A stretch of DNA of 64,000 nucleotides from Kuschelorhynchus macadamiae (taxonomy: Eukaryota > Arthropoda > Insecta > Coleoptera > Curculionidae). The stretch lies in the NCBI GenBank assembly GCA_030620095.1, contig JAUTXW010000056.1, positions 1,518,419-1,582,418 on the forward strand, written 5' to 3'. The position numbers and the translations under genes are program-made. The notes under the pieces were generated by a model. The model saw nothing but the letters and a program-made list of their open reading frames with translations, searched no databases and had not been told where the DNA came from. Positions 37,039 through 49,224 of this stretch are shown piece after piece; position 1 is the stretch's first letter; each line of letters starts with the position of its first letter.

Positions 37039-37112
37039 GAATTCAGCCAGACCGAGTTAATTTGACTGGTGGATTACAAATTAAATCGCGTCGGAGATTA
37101 TATCCTATCAAG
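37039..37112 (+). CDS. candidate exon of an unidentified host gene
   Basis: A T-rich tract ending TTTTCTCAAG (acceptor) is followed by 74 bp encoding IQPDRVNLTGGLQIKSRRR then LYPIK. It ends at AAG followed by the donor GTATTC. The segment is less AT-rich than its flanks. A 52-bp intron (37113-37164, ending GATGTTTTAG) separates it from the next candidate exon, and the frame continues in phase 0. Product not recognised. Confidence 0.42.
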
Positions 37113-37164
37113 GTATTCTCTATTTTATTATTGTGTTATTTTTTCAAAATATCTGATGTTTTAG

Positions 37165-37407
37165 GTATCATTCCACGTTCTGACGGAAGTTTCCGCCCAT
37201 GGGCATAACCACTTGGTATCATGTAGTACTGGTACAGACGAGACGAACAGAATAAATTTCCGAAAAAAACTAAGAATCATCACATTCGCGGCACTTGTCC
37301 TCTTTCTGCAGTTTTCCGCAAATTATATAAAAACTAGATCGCGATGGCACTATTTATATAACTCCAAGTACAAGTCGAGAACCAACCGAAGAGTGGTATT
37401 CATATAA
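37165..37407 (+). CDS. candidate second exon of the same gene, end uncertain
   Basis: In phase with the preceding candidate exon, this reads VSFHVLTEVSAHGHNHL, then VSCSTGTDETNRINF, and a hydrophobic stretch IITFAALVLFLQFSANYI. It ends at a TAA at 37405. The coding-like composition is strongest in the first 51 bp, which end at a possible donor (CACTTG then GTATCA, 37216). If that donor is used, a strong acceptor at 37511 (T9 then CCAG) would add LLSK and a stop, overlapped by AATAAA. Both structures are possible. The 3' part, from 37335, is repeated in the tandem duplication. Confidence 0.35.
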   Translation, partial: VSFHVLTEVSAHGHNHLVSCSTGTDETNRINFRKKLRIITFAALVLFLQFSANYIKTRSRWHYLYNSKYKSRTNRRVVFI

Positions 37408-38242
37408 GTAAGCACATAAAATGTGCGAACTTACTCAGATGTCCAAATTCTGAAAAACTTGGAGCGTTCTTTTTCTGCATTTTTTACCAATTACATATTT
37501 TTTTTTCCAGCTTTTGTCCAAGTAATAAATTTATTCAGTAATGTACATAATAGGCCTGTTGCCCAAATAGCACATACAATGAGAAACAATGTAAAAATAT
37601 TACGTTAATGATATAAAAATATATATATATATAAACAAGAACTAAACCTTAATTGTAAAATCAGGGGTCAAAACATCAGTCAAATGATATAAAATAATAC
37701 TAATTTACATAACAATTAAATTGCACATCGCATCACAAGCAAGACAAAAAAATAGTTACACGCCTAGTTTTCGAGTAGATCGCGATGGCACTATTTATAT
37801 AACTCCAAGTACAAGTCGAGAACCAACCGAAGAGTGGTATTCATATAAGTAAGCATATAAAATGTGCGAACTTACTCAGATGTCCAAATTCTGAAAAACT
37901 TGGAGCGTTCTTTTTCTGCATTTTTTACCAATTACATATTTTTCGTTTTTCCAGCTTTTGTCCAAGTAATAACTATTATTATTAATATTATTTATTTATT
38001 TATTCAGTAATGTACATAATAGGCCTGTTGCCCAAATAGCACATACAATGAGAAACAATGTAAAAATATTACGTTAATGATATAAAAATATATATATATA
38101 AACAAGAACTAAACCTTAATTGTAAAATCACGGGTCAAAACATCAGTCAAATGATATAAAATAATAGTAATTTACATAACAATTAAATTGCACATCGCAT
38201 CACAAGCAAGACAAAAAAATAGTTACACGCCTAGTTTTCGAG
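37335..38242. repeat. recent 441-bp tandem duplication
   Basis: Copy 1 is 37335-37775 and copy 2 is 37776-38242. They are nearly identical apart from single-base changes and an expansion of ATT/TTA units near 37972-38002 in copy 2. Each copy starts TAGATCGCGATGGCACTATT and ends CGCCTAGTTTTCGAG. Each contains a T-rich tract ending CCAG, a possible splice acceptor. Confidence 0.95.
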
Positions 38243-38608
38243 CGTTAGCCTAATTTTATTCTTGAAATATAATAATAAACAGATTAAAGTACTTCATTAT
38301 TCGGTTGATACAACTGTACTTTCCTAGGTCTGTACGACTCTGCCTCAGCTGGGACATTTCTGATGGCCTGGTTGCTCGCAATGGAATCCTAAAGTTGATT
38401 GGTTTCAACAAGTCTGCACAATCTATGTGATTATTGATAATGAATGCTTTATCCTACGAACGTCCAGACTATCGAGCCTCAGCATGTTTATGCGTTGCTT
38501 GTGTTAGCACTGTTTTATCGGCATTCAATTTGTACAGGAGAAAATTGCAAACATAGGCTGTGTAACGTGTCTATAATTTGGGCTTATTTGTAATGGTTAG
38601 TGCCGCGA

Positions 38609-38895
38609 TATTGCGAAAACTCTTTAACGTAATTAGCGGATGTTGCGCCAAAACGATGTAGCTCCGTGTATGGTCAGAACAGTCGGAAGGAGAGGAAAGA
38701 GACAGCCGTTTTAACGTGGGATCCTGAGCGAGACGGTTCGGTGAAGGCGAGAGTATTGCGAAAATTCTTTAATGTAATTAGCGGATGTCGCGCCAAAACG
38801 ATGTAGCTCCGTGTATGGTCGGAACAGTCGGAAGGAGACAGCTGTTTTAACGAGGGATCCCGAGCAAGACGATTCGGTGAACGCGAGAGGCAGAA
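38609..38895. repeat. GC-richer tandem duplication, period 145 bp
   Basis: Two copies start at about 38609 and 38754. They share TTGCGAAAA, TTAGCGGATGT, GCGCCAAAACGATGTAGCTC, CGTGTATGGTC and CGGTTCGGTGAA-like blocks. The first has an extra GAGGAAA-type insertion. On the minus strand TTTTGGCGC(A/G)ACATCCGC resembles an LTR-retrotransposon primer-binding region, but no LTR pair or pol is visible. Confidence 0.8.
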
Positions 38896-39449
38896 GTAGG
38901 CGAGCAGTGGAGAGTTGAATGGGGTAACTGGTGGGAGTCACACCGGCGTACGAACGATGGCGATCGTCCTATGGAGGGTCTAGGTATCCAGTTGATTACA
39001 TAGAAGGTCAAGTAATCGGAGAGGTAGTGAGGATCACTAGGTTGATCAGTCTGGTTGCCTCATGAGTTGATCCCTTGGCTCCTGTCTTCAAACTAACAAT
39101 TGTTTGGTCTGAAAACCGTCGATAATGGCAAGACTGTAAGTTATTTTTTGCTTTTACCATACATTAAATGGAGACTGCATTCATGGCTAGTGACACCATC
39201 ATAAACTAATAATAATTAGGACTGTCTAAGGAAAAAAGCGGACTAATCTTTTCACTAATTTATTTCTTGTGCGCAGTGGTTATTTTTCGAACTATATATA
39301 AAGACTAGTAAGACCTAATCTATACTGATTTAATACTTATACTACGTAGTTATTTGTCGAATTGGTTTATTGAAATCTGTAATTAAATTTGGTGTTAATA
39401 GCGTCAATATTGTTTAATCGGGTATTATCCATCCTCGATTCATCTGCAA

Positions 39450-40445
39450 ACCTACCCTAAGAGTCTCAAAAATGAATGTGATTTAATTGCAAAGCCGGGC
39501 ATGCTTAAACTGGACACGCTCAATTCTCTTGATATGGACTTTGTAGAAAGGTGATCACACTATACTGCAGTAATCCAAATGACTGCTTACCAGTGAGAGG
39601 TAGAGCTGCCAACATTGTCTCATAACGAAACCTGCCTTCTTCTATGCCTTAGCGATGACATTGTAGATATGATTGATAAAGCATAACTCAGTATCGAAAA
39701 AAAAACACCAAGGTCATTAATCAGACCAAACCGAGGAAGGATTGTGCTGTCGATGGAACAGTTATAGTGAAGGAGCTGTTTCCTCCGGGAAAACGAGATC
39801 ACTTTGTATTTAGAAGTATTTAACGACGTTCTGTATCCAATCTATCAGAGTAGAGGATCTCCCACACCATAATGTTTCCGCGTCTTCAGTAAAATAGAGT
39901 GATCTACACTATCAAATGCTTTCCGAAAGTTAAAATAAATTGAGTCGACCTGTATTGATTCGTCAATAGAAGTACTCAGGAAATTGTAGTATAGTGACAA
40001 ATTTGTTTGACACGATCTAGCACAGAAAAATTCATGTTGGTATGGTGATATAATTCCTCGAAAAGCACAAAAGATCTCCTCGGTCACTATCGACTTCAGG
40101 ACTTTTGCCATACAGCACAGTCCGGAGATTTGTAGTAGTAGTAGCTCATAAACTACAGGACTACATTAAATAATGGCGAGAGACTCTCAGCAATTACGAT
40201 ATTAGCATGATTTGAAAACACCAAACCTAAGCTGGATTGATTATGGTTACTAATATGATTCGACTTCAAAAGATCGTAAAAACAAATTAAATCATATAGA
40301 GTTTTCTCGCAATCATTTCCTGGACCGAATACAGTGTTAGGAGCGTTATTGAGTTGGTTCAGATATGAAATCGATTCATCATTAATATGATCGTCCCCAG
40401 TGTCAACAGTCTTGGCAACTTGCACATTTTTCTGAAATAGCACAA
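39450..40445 (-). pseudogene. non-LTR reverse transcriptase remnant, internally deleted
   Basis: The minus strand carries, in order, an endonuclease C-terminus (SSLGLVFSNHANIVIAESL, about 40200) and an RT start (MAKVLKSIVTEEIFCAF, HEFFCARSCQTNLSLYYNFL, 40111-39970). Next is the first RT catalytic region, SIYFNFRKAFDSVDHSILL (39945-39885). The RT centre with the YADD box is missing. The sequence resumes at about 39800 with QLLHYNCSIDSTILPRFGLI and NDLGVFF, then decayed post-RT sequence including YYKVHIKRIERVQ-like text near 39540. In the first box the Asp of the usual DFSKAF is Asn, so a catalytic residue is lost besides the deletion. The family looks Jockey/CR1-like but differs from the element at 22.7-26.6 kb. 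Confidence 0.82.
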
Positions 40446-41085
40446 AAATACTCTCTACATTATAAAAGATTATCTCAAAGTTTGGAATAAAAATCTTTAT
40501 TCGCTAATTAATTATAGATAATTTAGTAAAAAGCTGCATTTACGGCATGACGTCAGACCATACTTTTTACCTTTAAGTCGCAATATCTCAAAAATAGCAT
40601 TGAAGAAATAATTGAAATTTGGCACGATTTTGGTCCAGTTTTGGGGCTTTAGAACGAAAGTATTTATGTATTATTTTCGGTTTGGGAGATATGAACGATA
40701 AGAAGATGTCGCAAACCAAAATTACGCTGTGATCACTAAGTAAGTAATAACTGTCGAAAAAACTAACCGACTTCTATATAGTCTTTCAAACCCTGTTTAA
40801 AATGGGCGGGGTGAAAAGTTATATATCATATGTAAAAATCCATTAATTTAAATACTTCTAGTCGGAAAATAGGGTAACTTTGTCGACTTTTAATTGAGCC
40901 GCTTCCCTGTTCGACAAAGCCAAAAACTATTCTGAATTTTCTTAAAGGATTTGCGAGCAAAAATATCATTTGTTTTAGATTTTATCTACACTGACCATCA
41001 TTAAAATCTATTATAATTTAAGAACCTTTTGGTTATTTTTTTACGAAAAGTACATTGATACCTCGAGGGCCTGGCTATCGGGTAA
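40446..41085. other. intergenic DNA
   Basis: No feature except a short relic of the ACCGACTTC-type repeat near 40770. Confidence 0.4.
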
Positions 41086-42122
<1,037 letters not shown>

Positions 42123-42313
42123 GCAGATAAAAACTAAAAAGTTTGAATATTTAATAAAATATACACGTTTATTCACGGTCAGTGGCCTGTTAGAAGTATC
42201 TGGAGAACCAATGAATGATTGATTGAAAATTTGATCCTGGACATAGATGAACTCTTTTTTTAAAATATCTTAAATTCCACGGTGTTGCCGCTTCTACATT
42301 AAACCGGTGGCAA

Positions 42314-42792
42314 CATCGGTTTTCTTAAGGGAATGATCTGTATATTATTGCGTTTTCTATTGTCCTGAACATTCTAAAATTTAACTGTTTTCGAGAAAAT
42401 GGCGCTTAAAAATTCACATTTTTGAACCTTTGATGCTTTGTAACTCCCAAATGCGACTTAACTTGCAATGAAATGTATTGCACTTTCCTATCTTAGTTTT
42501 TAGTTATCTATCTCCTGACAATAATTTCTACTTTAACAAACCTACTTTCTGTCAAACTAGAAATTGGCGTGGGGATATAGATAAAAAAAACTAAGATGGG
42601 GAAGTGAAATCCATTTCGTTGTAAGTTAGGTCATTTGGGAGTTACAGAGCTTTAAAGGGTCAAAAATAATGTCAATATATAAGCACAATTTTTCGACAAC
42701 AGTGGACTTTAGGTATAAGAAACATAACACAAAAAGAATTGAGAATATTCAGGACAACACAAAATAGCAATAACATTTTCCTTATATCGGTT
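42314..42792. repeat. long foldback element, about 480 bp
   Basis: The left arm (42314-42515) and the right arm (42570-42792) are imperfect reverse complements along most of their length. Matched blocks include TGTAACTCCCAAATG against CATTTGGGAGTTACA, TATCTTAGTTTTT against its complement, and ATTGTCCTGAACATTCT against AGAATATTCAGGACAAC. The central spacer is about 55 bp. No coding capacity. Likely a foldback MITE; a transcript would form a long hairpin. Confidence 0.82.
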
Positions 42793-45451
42793 TGTATTGT
42801 CTTCAAGCTTTATTTCGTTTTTTTCATTACTTTTCCTTGGTGACTTGATTGTGCCACCTTTTTCCTCACGTAATAGTCTGTATATTGTTCACTTTCCGGT
42901 TCCCGTCGTTTTTTAACAAATTTATTTTGCAACACCAGTTAGTGGTTGGATCGTGGTATTTAAGAGTATTGGAGATGCCAAGAATATATTTTTTATTTAT
43001 GGGCCGAGTACATTTTCTAAGTCTTCTTCTAGCCATTTTAAGGAACAAACTGCTTTACTTTTTACTAAACATTAATATATTTTTCTCTGTTTAGTCCCTA
43101 ATGCGTTTAAGCAGGTATAGGCAGATATAAAATAAATAAAATCATCCTATAGAGACAACCTAATTTTCAGGCGTACTTGAAAATGTTTAAGCCACAAAAG
43201 CATTTATTGCGAACTTCATTTTTACAGGCAAAAAAAATGGAAACCTTTTTGAACATTAGTACATTTTCTAGCTCTTTTATTTTGATTTTGGTTAATTATT
43301 ATATCGCATAATGCCAAGAAATAGTACTGATTTTTTTTTTTGAAAGAATAAGTTTCAAGTATACATAATAATGTTTTTCTAGAACTAAAGCAGAAACTAC
43401 GCCTACAGAATATCCCAAATTCCCAAACCCGGTCTTAATCTCTAGTTTGCTATTATCGAGAGTGGCACGTATTTTTGTTTTGTATTTTATATATTAATTT
43501 TTGATTATACGAATGCTATTTAACTGCGGCCGAGTTTTTGGTTAATGTCTGTTTTTTTTTTAAGAGGGGCGGGGGTTTATTACAAACATACTTGAAATGG
43601 ACATTATCATCTCAGTGGGCATTTCATTTTTTTAGTCGTAGTAGATTGATGGTTGCTTGTCGTTTTCAAATCAAGACCTTTTTTTTTAGAAAATTAGATA
43701 GTTCTTCCTTAGGTATCCTCGTTTGAGATTTTTTTTTAGTCGACTAAACTTAAAAGTAGTAAAAAAAATGTGTCCGTTATTTTAAGTTTCAAAGTATGGC
43801 AGCACTATATTATAATAATATATATATAACAGATAAGAAATAATATAGATATTCTCACATAGCAGTTTTGAACATGTGTTACAGAACAGTTAACGATTTA
43901 AAAAAAATATTATTTGCAACGACCAAAACTTTTTTTTTTAAGAAAATTTTCTTAAATACTAGAGCTGGCTCAATTTATTACATCTTCTAATCGTGTTAAT
44001 AATTATTTTAAAAATTAAATGAAATATAGTATATGATTATTATAAAGTATCACTTTATTATTTAGGGTATATTATGCATTTAAAATAGATATAAACGTAT
44101 TTCTAAAACTGACTTGATTATTTAAGATTAACTTGTTTAATTTGCTACAGACAAACAAGAGGTATTATCACACCTGGGATCCTGTAGTATTTTTTCAGAA
44201 CTTTCATTAAATATTTACTAAAGTCAAATAGAAAAATTTCCAAAGCGCGTGCATCTACATATAGTTATATACTTAGATTATTTTTTTAAGGAAAATACAC
44301 AGATTATTTACTCGAATTACAAGTACTGTCGTACTTTTAAAGAATTTATTGGTAGGGTGTAATAAAAAGGAATTATTTAATAAAATCTGCAAATAAACCT
44401 GTTGGGATTGCATAACACTTTCCAGTGTATTTGTACAGGTTTTTTTTTAAGTACAGTTTCTATTTAATGTCATAAAATATTTTGACGACCCTGACGCCCT
44501 CCCAAAGGAAAAAATTAAAAACTCCATTTAAACAACTTTTTTCAAAATTATCTTTTAGACACATGAAAAACCAATTGGTAAAACGATGGAAATTTCTTTA
44601 ATGGGTTTTACCGATTTCGTTTAAGGAAAGTATCCGTTTCTTGCTTTTCACTTTTAGTGAATACATTTTTTATTAAGATAGGTTAAAGCTAAAACTATGT
44701 ATCTACAGGGTTTTTGTTTATATTTTGATTGGAGTCTACAAGTTTTGTTTCTAAAGATCGAAAACCATTGTTAAATACAAACAAGGGCAAGCGAGAAGGA
44801 AACGATATTATTAAGAATGTTCCATTTAAAAGTCGAGGCTAATTATTTTTACTTTTTAATTTCTGTTAATTTATTTTTTAGCAAATCCAGGCGGTTCCAT
44901 TCAAATCTTAGAACGTTTGTATTTATTATTTCTTTTTCTGTTGTTAAAAAAACTTGTAGATCTAGTTCACACTATAGACAGAAACCATCTACATAAATTA
45001 TATGAAATTTTTGTAATTTGACTTTCTTTCTACTTTAAAAAGTTGTTTACTTTGATAAAATTATTAATTTCCTGAGTTTTCACGACTATGTTATAATAAT
45101 AATAATAGTTATTTAATTATTGGTTTTTTACTTAACCACGAAGATAAAGTTAATCAGGTGTTGTTACAAGTTTTGACTTATGTGTCTGTTTGTCAGCCTG
45201 TCTGGTTCAAATATTGTAAGCCAATCTTAAACCACTTTTACTTGATCAATTAGATTGGTATTTTATACTTATAAAAAGGTCTGATTAATAAACAATACTT
45301 TACTTTCAAATTCTACTTGGCTTATTTTATGTCAATTTTAAATCACTTTTAAATAACCTATCCTTGACTCATTTTGTGCACATATATGGGTTGTATACCA
45401 ATTAATTTGATCCTAACCCAGACCTTGATTTTGCAAAATTTCCGCTTTCGC
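42793..45451. other. AT-rich intergenic DNA
   Basis: No gene or element recognised. Short overlapping open frames at 42849-43094 occur on both strands. Confidence 0.45.
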
Positions 45452-45515
45452 TTAACCCGCTGAGGTTTAGGGGGTCGTTAACGTACCAAGTTTTGGGGGT
45501 CGTTAACGTACAATG
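45452..45515. repeat. possible piggyBac-like terminus
   Basis: TTAA is followed by CCCGCTGAGGTTTAG. A GGGGGTCGTTAACGTAC block then occurs twice (about 45469 and 45495). TTAA plus CCC and an internal repeat is the layout of piggyBac-type ends. No matching opposite end or transposase was found nearby. Confidence 0.35.
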
Positions 45516-46740
45516 ATTTTACGGGATTTTTCGAAAATATGCATATTCAAAACGAGAAAGCACGGGGATGTAAGTTCTTACCAATCATAAGGCGAGTGCT
45601 GCCATTACAGCTCACACACTGATGTATCCGTCTTTTGGCGACTGGATTGGTGTTTACAACAATTTGAGAAGACAATGGGGCGAAAACAATATTTATTTCT
45701 ATATATATTGTAGTATGCTCTAACGAGTTAAATCTCTGCTTTGAAAGATTTCTCTCAATTAGATTTTATAATCTGATTCTTGCAAATCCATTTCGATTCA
45801 CTTCTATTTGTTTGAAGGATTTAAATTCTTCGTAAATACAGTTCGGATGAAAGAACAATTTAAAGTTTTTTGTAATTAAACTTTATTTAATATTAATAAA
45901 AATTATTTATCTTTAAGAGGAAGTTGCTACAAAAAATGCTATAAAATAACACATTTCAACAGTTAACGGAGACCAGATTCCTAATTAAACTGTATTGTTA
46001 CAGTTGTATGGTGGCTGCTTTACTCACCCTCTTAACGTACATATATAACTAGAGCGAGTTATTCTAAGTTTTGTTAACTTTCTTTATGTACCGAAACATA
46101 CATATATTTTTATATCTATATTTAAATAACGCCGAAGGAGTGGATCGCTATTATTATTCCGTAAGTTTTAACAGCTTCTCTGGCGTTACTTTATCCCAGA
46201 AATTGTTTAACGCAAGTCAATTAATATAAATTAAAATTATATAGGAGTAACTCTACTCTAAAATGCGTTGCCGTTTCAGACTTCTTTATTAGTTCTTATG
46301 GCAATTAGGAAAGTCAGTAATTTTTGAATTTAAACTTTATTGTTTTAAGAAAAGTTCATCTTTGCGTTGAAATTTACAACGGCCGCATCGAAGATTTAAA
46401 TTTACTGGGATATTCTCTTAAACCAAATAATTAAGTTTAAAATGTAACATGTGTTTTGTAAACCATACGAAAAAGATTTAGGATCTAAATGAAATATAAC
46501 GGTTTTAAATAGAAAAGTTAAAAGATGCAAAGGTGTGTGGTAAAAAATTTGTCGATAATAACTTGGAGAACAGGAACTGCAAAATCCAAATCACCGAAAA
46601 GTGGCTTTTACTGTTAAAAAAACATCAGTTTTTAACTTTAAAGATATTTACCAAGTATATATTTAATCAACTATAAGTACTTTTCAAAACGGGACCTACT
46701 TTGTTTAAATAAGTAATCTCTTAGGTATATTTTAAGAAAG
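45516..46740. other. AT-rich intergenic DNA
   Basis: Nothing recognised. Confidence 0.4.
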
Positions 46741-46979
46741 AATTGCATTATTGAATATTTGATTCAAAAGATAGAAGAAAAAACTGGGATCGGATTAGGA
46801 AAAAGGTTAAGGCTTCGCGACGCCGTAGCCTAAGTGACGCAGGGGAACTAGGGGTAAAGAATTGCATTATTGAATATTTTGGTTCAAAAGATAGAAGAAA
46901 AAACTGGGATCGGTTTAGGAAAAAGGTTAAGGCTTCGCGACGCCGTAGCCTAAGTGACGCACGGGAACTAAGGGTCTTA
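46741..46979. repeat. tandem duplication, period 119 bp
   Basis: Two nearly identical copies start at 46742 and 46861. Each contains GAAAAAACTGGGATCGG and a GC-rich core GGCTTCGCGACGCCGTAGCC that can fold on itself. The 80-codon minus-strand open frame across it is itself an internal repeat and probably incidental. Confidence 0.93.
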
Positions 46980-47258
46980 TAAATTGGCAAAAGAATGCTT
47001 TTACATTCCGATAAACGTTCGTCACAAGCGTACTCACCTGCCTATAGATTTTTAAAACCTGCTTTTTTACTATACTAATCTGGTTGTGATCTTACCCTGA
47101 CTAACATTGCAACGATAAAATATCTTTCCTATTTTCCTACGCCTTACAAAGATCGTTTTTTTACACTTATACACATGCATCTTATGATGTTTGCTTCTTT
47201 TACTAAAACGCATATTATATTCTTACAATGACTATTTTGATATGAAAATAAATTATTT

Positions 47259-47366
47259 TGTCATTTGTAAGCACATCATGTAAAAAATTTTTGTGATTAC
47301 ATAAGTTAATAATGATTTTTAGAAAATTGAACAATTTTAAATATGTATATATATATTTATATATAA

Positions 47367-47416
<50 letters not shown>

Positions 47417-47511
47417 TATTAATTAATAGTAAAAATTGTTCAATTTTCTAAAAATCATTATTAATTTATGTAATCACAAAAAAGTTTTACATGATGTTCT
47501 TAAAAATGACA
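47259..47511. repeat. foldback element with TA-rich centre
   Basis: The left arm (47259-47338) is the near-perfect reverse complement of the right arm (47431-47511). Shared blocks are GTGATTACATAA, TAATAATGATTTTTAGAAAA and TTGAACAATTTT. The about 92-bp centre holds a (TA)n run. No coding capacity; a MITE is likely. Confidence 0.9.
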
Positions 47512-49224
47512 GGCTATTTTATTGGAATTGGAATAGAAATTTCCTAGCTTTGATTAGGGTCGTATTTGTTTAATATCGAAAACTGAAGTCCAACATCTTA
47601 TATGTATTATTTATTAAAAGTAGCATTAGTAATATGGAGAATGTTATAGTTTGCAACCGTCTAAACAATAATTACTACTTTCGTGACAAAATCGTTCGAG
47701 CGGTTTTTGAGTAATAGAGTGTTATACTTTGTTCAGATTTCATATAAACTACATAGGGAAAACAACGGTAATAAAGTGGGAGTAAGAAAACAGCGCTATA
47801 TAATCTTCATAAAAAGTGCTACAATATTTTTATTAAATTGAAATATAACATGCACTAATTATTGTGTTACTCTTTAATAATTGAAAATATATCTTAGAAT
47901 ATTAGTTCAGGGCTCGGTTTAAGAAGAACTTTCGATGCCCGAAATAGATCAAGTCTAAATTTATTTTCTTATAAACATTAATAAGGGCCATTATAAACGC
48001 TTAGTTTTAAGAATGCAATCAAAAATAGGTACTTGAATTATCTGATATATAATTCAAATATAAAATTAGCTTTATATGATCTTTAATAAATAGAACCCTT
48101 CTATTCAAGCTCTAAATTTTCATTAATTGTGATAAAGTTCAGTAATTAATAAAATGTATATAAATGAAAAGCTTTAAACATCCCTTGTAAGGATTTTTTG
48201 CCAATCACAAATTATCCTGTCTACCGCATTTTCCAGACTTTTTATGGTATCATGAAACATTTACAACTAAATTTATTTATTAATTATTTAAATTTAATTT
48301 GCAATAAATTCGTAAATTGTGCCGCAAATATCGTCATTAATTATATATAATTAAAACTGATAACTCTTCCGATCGCGAATTATTTATTTGTAGTTGCTTC
48401 ATGTATGAAAATGTTTTGTTCTGTATATAATTGTTAATCATTGGTTTATTAAAATTTTGTTTACTCGATATAATCTCAATGAGTAAGTATTGGAGGAATG
48501 TAAAATAAACGAAATCAAACTAAAGTTTTATATTTTTGATTTTTTTATTCAGTTGAATCAGTCAAGAGATTAAGCAGGTTTAAGCAGAGAAAAATACCAA
48601 AAAAGTGTATAATATTTTTTTACAAAGACTGATTGGAGTATTTCAACGGATTTTTAAAAGATTGATTAGTCAAAAATAAAAAAACTTAAAGTAAATTGAC
48701 GTGTATTTTAAATTATAATGACTAGATGAACTATTATAACATTTATTTCAATATTTCTATCAATCTATTGATATTTAAGTATTAATACCTTTCTGGTACT
48801 ATCAATCAAAACGTTATAAAATTGTTGATGAAAAACACAATATATCGGTAACAGATGGGATAAAAACCATAGATTATTGTGTGGCAGAAAACGATACACG
48901 GAAGAAAAAATGTCTGAAATATGCCAGAAAATAGTAGGCCAATTGCCAAATGAAACCTGTTTAGTCGCAAGGAAGAACCGTTTGACTTCTAGGAATTTTG
49001 GTTCTGTCCTGTCTGACAAATAAAAGATTCCCACTTTCATTATATAAATTATATATTTTATTTTTAATAATTATTCATTCACTGGGTATATTAATTCGTA
49101 ACATTTATTGAGCTTTAAAAATTGTATTGTGTTACTAATTCTGTTGTATGTATGTATATATCTAAATTATATGTTAAAAAGTTCCAACGTCCAGGAAAGT
49201 ATAACCTATATCAAAGTTATACTG
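47512..49224. other. AT-rich intergenic DNA
   Basis: The segment 48830-49040 is open on both strands and less AT-rich, but I recognise no product. Confidence 0.4.

Noticed and set aside
46748..46990. 80-codon open frame with internal repeat
   Set aside because: Repeat structure is explained by the 119-bp DNA duplication; no evidence of coding.
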